Assembly: GCF_900105455.1 (NCBI RefSeq)
Contig: NZ_FNSF01000008.1
Location: 62,001 to 126,000 of the forward strand
DNA: 64,000 nt
From: Tenacibaculum sp. MAR_2009_124
GTDB lineage: Bacteria; Bacteroidota; Bacteroidia; Flavobacteriales; Flavobacteriaceae
Reading direction: 5' to 3'
In this document: positions 62,154 to 64,000 of the stretch, in pieces
Numbering within the stretch: the first letter of the stretch is position 1
Layout of the letters: every line of letters begins with the position of its first letter
Notes under the pieces: generated by a model
What the model was told of the DNA's origin: nothing
What the model saw: only the letters and a program-made list of their open reading frames with translations
Databases searched by the model: none
Program-made: the position numbers and the translations under genes

Positions 62154-63023
62154 CTAGTAATTCCACATGTCCATTTCTCTATCTCTGATTCCTTCTTTAA
62201 TTCTATTAGCTTCTAATAGTTGGAATAATGAATTACCTCTTACGTAATCTTTAATTGATCTGTCACCATAAAGATTCTCTTCTTTCTGAATAACAGCATT
62301 AAATCTACGCGCGTTTAATAGGTTATCATAAGAGATTGGCCTCGCCGAGTTCATTGCATTGAAAACTTTAGACTTATGTAATGTTTCTCTCGTATCTGGA
62401 TAGAATGCCCAAAATAATGCATAGATATTATCACCATCGTCGATTTCCTCTCTTCCTAAAACCTGAACATCAGGTCCCATTGGAGCAATACCAAGTAAAC
62501 GATACTTTAACTCACCTTGTCTCTTATCGAAATACCAGATACCCTTAAGCATATAGCCTTTTACCTGCTCAGACTTGATTTCGTAAGGATCTATGTTTCC
62601 ATATCCATCATCTCTTAAATCTAAGGTCTTTTCCTTGATTTCATCAATTCCAATTTTCGAAGTGAAATATGAGTCGTCATACACCTCTTTAATTTCACCA
62701 TCTCTAATTCCTTTCAATAAAGAATCATATAATGAACGTCTATTGTTACCAGCACTAACGGTATCAATTGGATAGTAATAAGGTAAATTAATTTTTTGAT
62801 TTAAATCAATGTATTCCCACACTACCTTCGACCATAATACATCTCTATCACTTATATTTCCGTATGGTAATGGTTTTTCATCTTCAGAAGCTATTTGAGC
62901 CTCCGATTTAAATCCAATTTCGCTTACCTTTTTAGCATTTAAAAGGTTTGCTTGGGCACTTGCGTAACTTGTTGATACAAGTGTTAATGCAACCAAATAA
63001 AAACGCTTCCAATTCATACTCAT
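62154..63023 (-). CDS. gldN: Gliding motility / type IX secretion protein GldN
   Basis: A 289-residue periplasmic protein of the type IX secretion core. Signal peptide (cut near SAQ) and then NLLNAKKVSEIGFKSEAQIASEDEKPLPYG and DRDVLWSKVVWEYIDLNQKINLPYYYP, both characteristic of GldN/PorN. It binds GldK in a ring and is needed for secretion and gliding. It follows gldM by 12 bases. The start could be two codons later (MNWKRFY). Confidence 0.95.
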   Translation of the reverse strand: MSMNWKRFYLVALTLVSTSYASAQANLLNAKKVSEIGFKSEAQIASEDEKPLPYGNISDRDVLWSKVVWEYIDLNQKINLPYYYPIDTVSAGNNRRSLYDSLLKGIRDGEIKEVYDDSYFTSKIGIDEIKEKTLDLRDDGYGNIDPYEIKSEQVKGYMLKGIWYFDKRQGELKYRLLGIAPMGPDVQVLGREEIDDGDNIYALFWAFYPDTRETLHKSKVFNAMNSARPISYDNLLNARRFNAVIQKEENLYGDRSIKDYVRGNSLFQLLEANRIKEGIRDREMDMWNY

Positions 63024-63035
63024 CTATTTTTCTTA

Positions 63036-64000
63036 TTAATTTGTAATCTCAATATTTACGGGTAAAACCTTCTTAAGTTTATAGTTAGACCCTGAAACCG
63101 ATGCTTTAATATCGAATATAGATATTAAATCATTTCTTCTTGCCTTAGCTAGTGCTTTCTTAGCTCTAGCATTTAAACGTGTTCCTGTTACAGGTATTGT
63201 AATTTGACCCGGTATTTTAATTTTAAAACTAGATACGTTTAATTTCAAATCAAATAAGAAATCTGGTAACCCAGCACCTACAACTATTTTAGCAACACTT
63301 GACTTCGGCATTCTTACAGTACCAAACTGATTTCTCACCATACCATTTGCTGATGGAATATCCTTTATTCTGAACTTCTTTGATGAGCTCACAGGTGTTC
63401 CACTTGGTAATTTACCGCTAACTCTAATCGAAACTTCATTACCAGCTTTCGGTCTCATCGCATAGCTATTACCTTTAACTCTACTAAGACCTGGTGCGCT
63501 TGCCGTTACCTTATTTCCTGATATTCCAGGAATAGAAATTGTTAACGGGTTTGTTAAACCACGATACACCACGTTCATTTTATCAGCAGATATAACCGCA
63601 TCGTTTGGCTTTGGAATTACAGAGTAACCTCCTTTAATAGGGATTTCAACTAAAGAGTCACCTTCTTTGAAAAAGAAACTACCTTTTAAATCCTTATCAC
63701 CAACACCACCAGCTGGACCATCTAAAATAACCTGACCTGCCTTTATTTTACTTTCCGCGATTTCTTTTCCGTTAAGAACTACTCTCTCTGCAGTTAAATT
63801 AGGATCATTTTTACCAAGTACAATTTTACCAGATAATTTTTCTCCAGGATAATAAGCATTCTTTTCAAAAACTACCATCGCATCGTAATTCGTCATCGAT
63901 ACTGCTTTCGATAGCTCTCCTTGTAATAATGTAGCCAATGCATCAGATTCTGTTGTTTTTATATCAGATTGAATCTGTGTCATTTTAGTTAGAGATGCAA
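63036..64000 (-). CDS. gldM: Gliding motility / type IX secretion protein GldM (5' end outside window)
   Basis: C-terminal 321 codons of GldM, the proton-driven motor shaft of the type IX secretion system. The Ig-like domains of the periplasmic part are seen in order (YDAMVVFEKNAYYPGEKL, PLTISIPGISGNKV, VRNQFGTVRMPKSSVAKIVVGAGLPDFLFDLKL). The N-terminal membrane helix and cytoplasmic part, about 200 residues, are outside. The ATG at 63983 is internal: the frame continues to the edge with residues ASLTK. gldM is directly followed by gldN. Confidence 0.95.
   Translation of the reverse strand, partial: ASLTKMTQIQSDIKTTESDALATLLQGELSKAVSMTNYDAMVVFEKNAYYPGEKLSGKIVLGKNDPNLTAERVVLNGKEIAESKIKAGQVILDGPAGGVGDKDLKGSFFFKEGDSLVEIPIKGGYSVIPKPNDAVISADKMNVVYRGLTNPLTISIPGISGNKVTASAPGLSRVKGNSYAMRPKAGNEVSIRVSGKLPSGTPVSSSKKFRIKDIPSANGMVRNQFGTVRMPKSSVAKIVVGAGLPDFLFDLKLNVSSFKIKIPGQITIPVTGTRLNARAKKALAKARRNDLISIFDIKASVSGSNYKLKKVLPVNIEITN

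Overview
The window comes from an AT-rich member of the Bacteroidota, most likely a marine Flavobacteriaceae. The evidence is the gliding and type IX secretion genes gldM and gldN at the right edge, a sulfatase with a type IX C-terminal sorting signal, Crp/Fnr, LytTR and AraC regulators of flavobacterial type, SPII lipoproteins, very few Shine-Dalgarno sites, and several promoters with the Bacteroidota -7 element TAnnTTTG. The genus cannot be fixed from sequence reading alone (Tenacibaculum- or Polaribacter-like is a guess). No rRNA, tRNA, CRISPR array, prophage or insertion sequence was seen.

Layout. 1-1.3 kb: end of a sterol-desaturase-type hydroxylase and a methyltransferase. 1.5-11.7 kb: a long minus-strand assimilatory sulfate reduction and cysteine operon. 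In transcription order it holds a DUF2061 membrane protein, cysH, cysD, cysN, a 4Fe-4S ferredoxin, siroheme sulfite reductase, a siroheme synthase fusion, ferredoxin-NADP reductase, a 2Fe-2S ferredoxin, cysE and cysM, and ends at an intrinsic terminator. An Rrf2 regulator lies upstream, and an inverted repeat covers the operon promoter. 12.5-15.2 kb: azoreductase/LysR divergent pair and a CobW-type GTPase. 15.3-19.3 kb: two paralogous sulfatases sharing a near-identical leader and signal peptide; only one has a type IX sorting domain. 19.5-34.5 kb: mostly plus-strand accessory genes (esterase, NDH-2, Crp/Fnr, outer-membrane protein, GNAT, M43 protease, GH5 lipoprotein, two AraC regulators around a duplicated ABM-like lipoprotein, two serine hydrolases, small unknowns).

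34.6-40.9 kb: methionine and aspartate-family genes on the minus strand: a SAM-I riboswitch, metY, a MetX-aspartokinase-homoserine dehydrogenase triple fusion, and a second transsulfuration-family enzyme. 41-46 kb: a phosphodiesterase-fold protein, a small basic secreted protein, a GCS2-type ligase plus ATP-grasp-like pair, and a gamma-carbonic-anhydrase-like protein preceded by four heptamer repeats. 46-57 kb: LytTR two-component system, SIMPL and VWA proteins, a glucosaminidase with LysM, a D-cysteine desulfhydrase/ACC deaminase homologue, an ABC-F protein, DUF983 and a DAO-type oxidoreductase. 57-64 kb: an unknown 638-residue protein, an Hsp70 paralogue with a GrpE-like partner under its own promoter, then gldN and the end of gldM.

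Sulfur is a recurring theme: sulfatases can release sulfate, the cys operon reduces it to sulfide and fixes it in cysteine, the SAM-controlled genes lead to methionine, and the GCS2/ATP-grasp pair may build a gamma-glutamyl-type compound. The best candidates for undescribed biology are the GCS2/ATP-grasp pair, the Hsp70/GrpE-like pair, the HEPN-like tail on sulfite reductase, the reversed-order siroheme synthase fusion, and the Rrf2 operator architecture. These links are inference from gene content and sequence; no search could be run.
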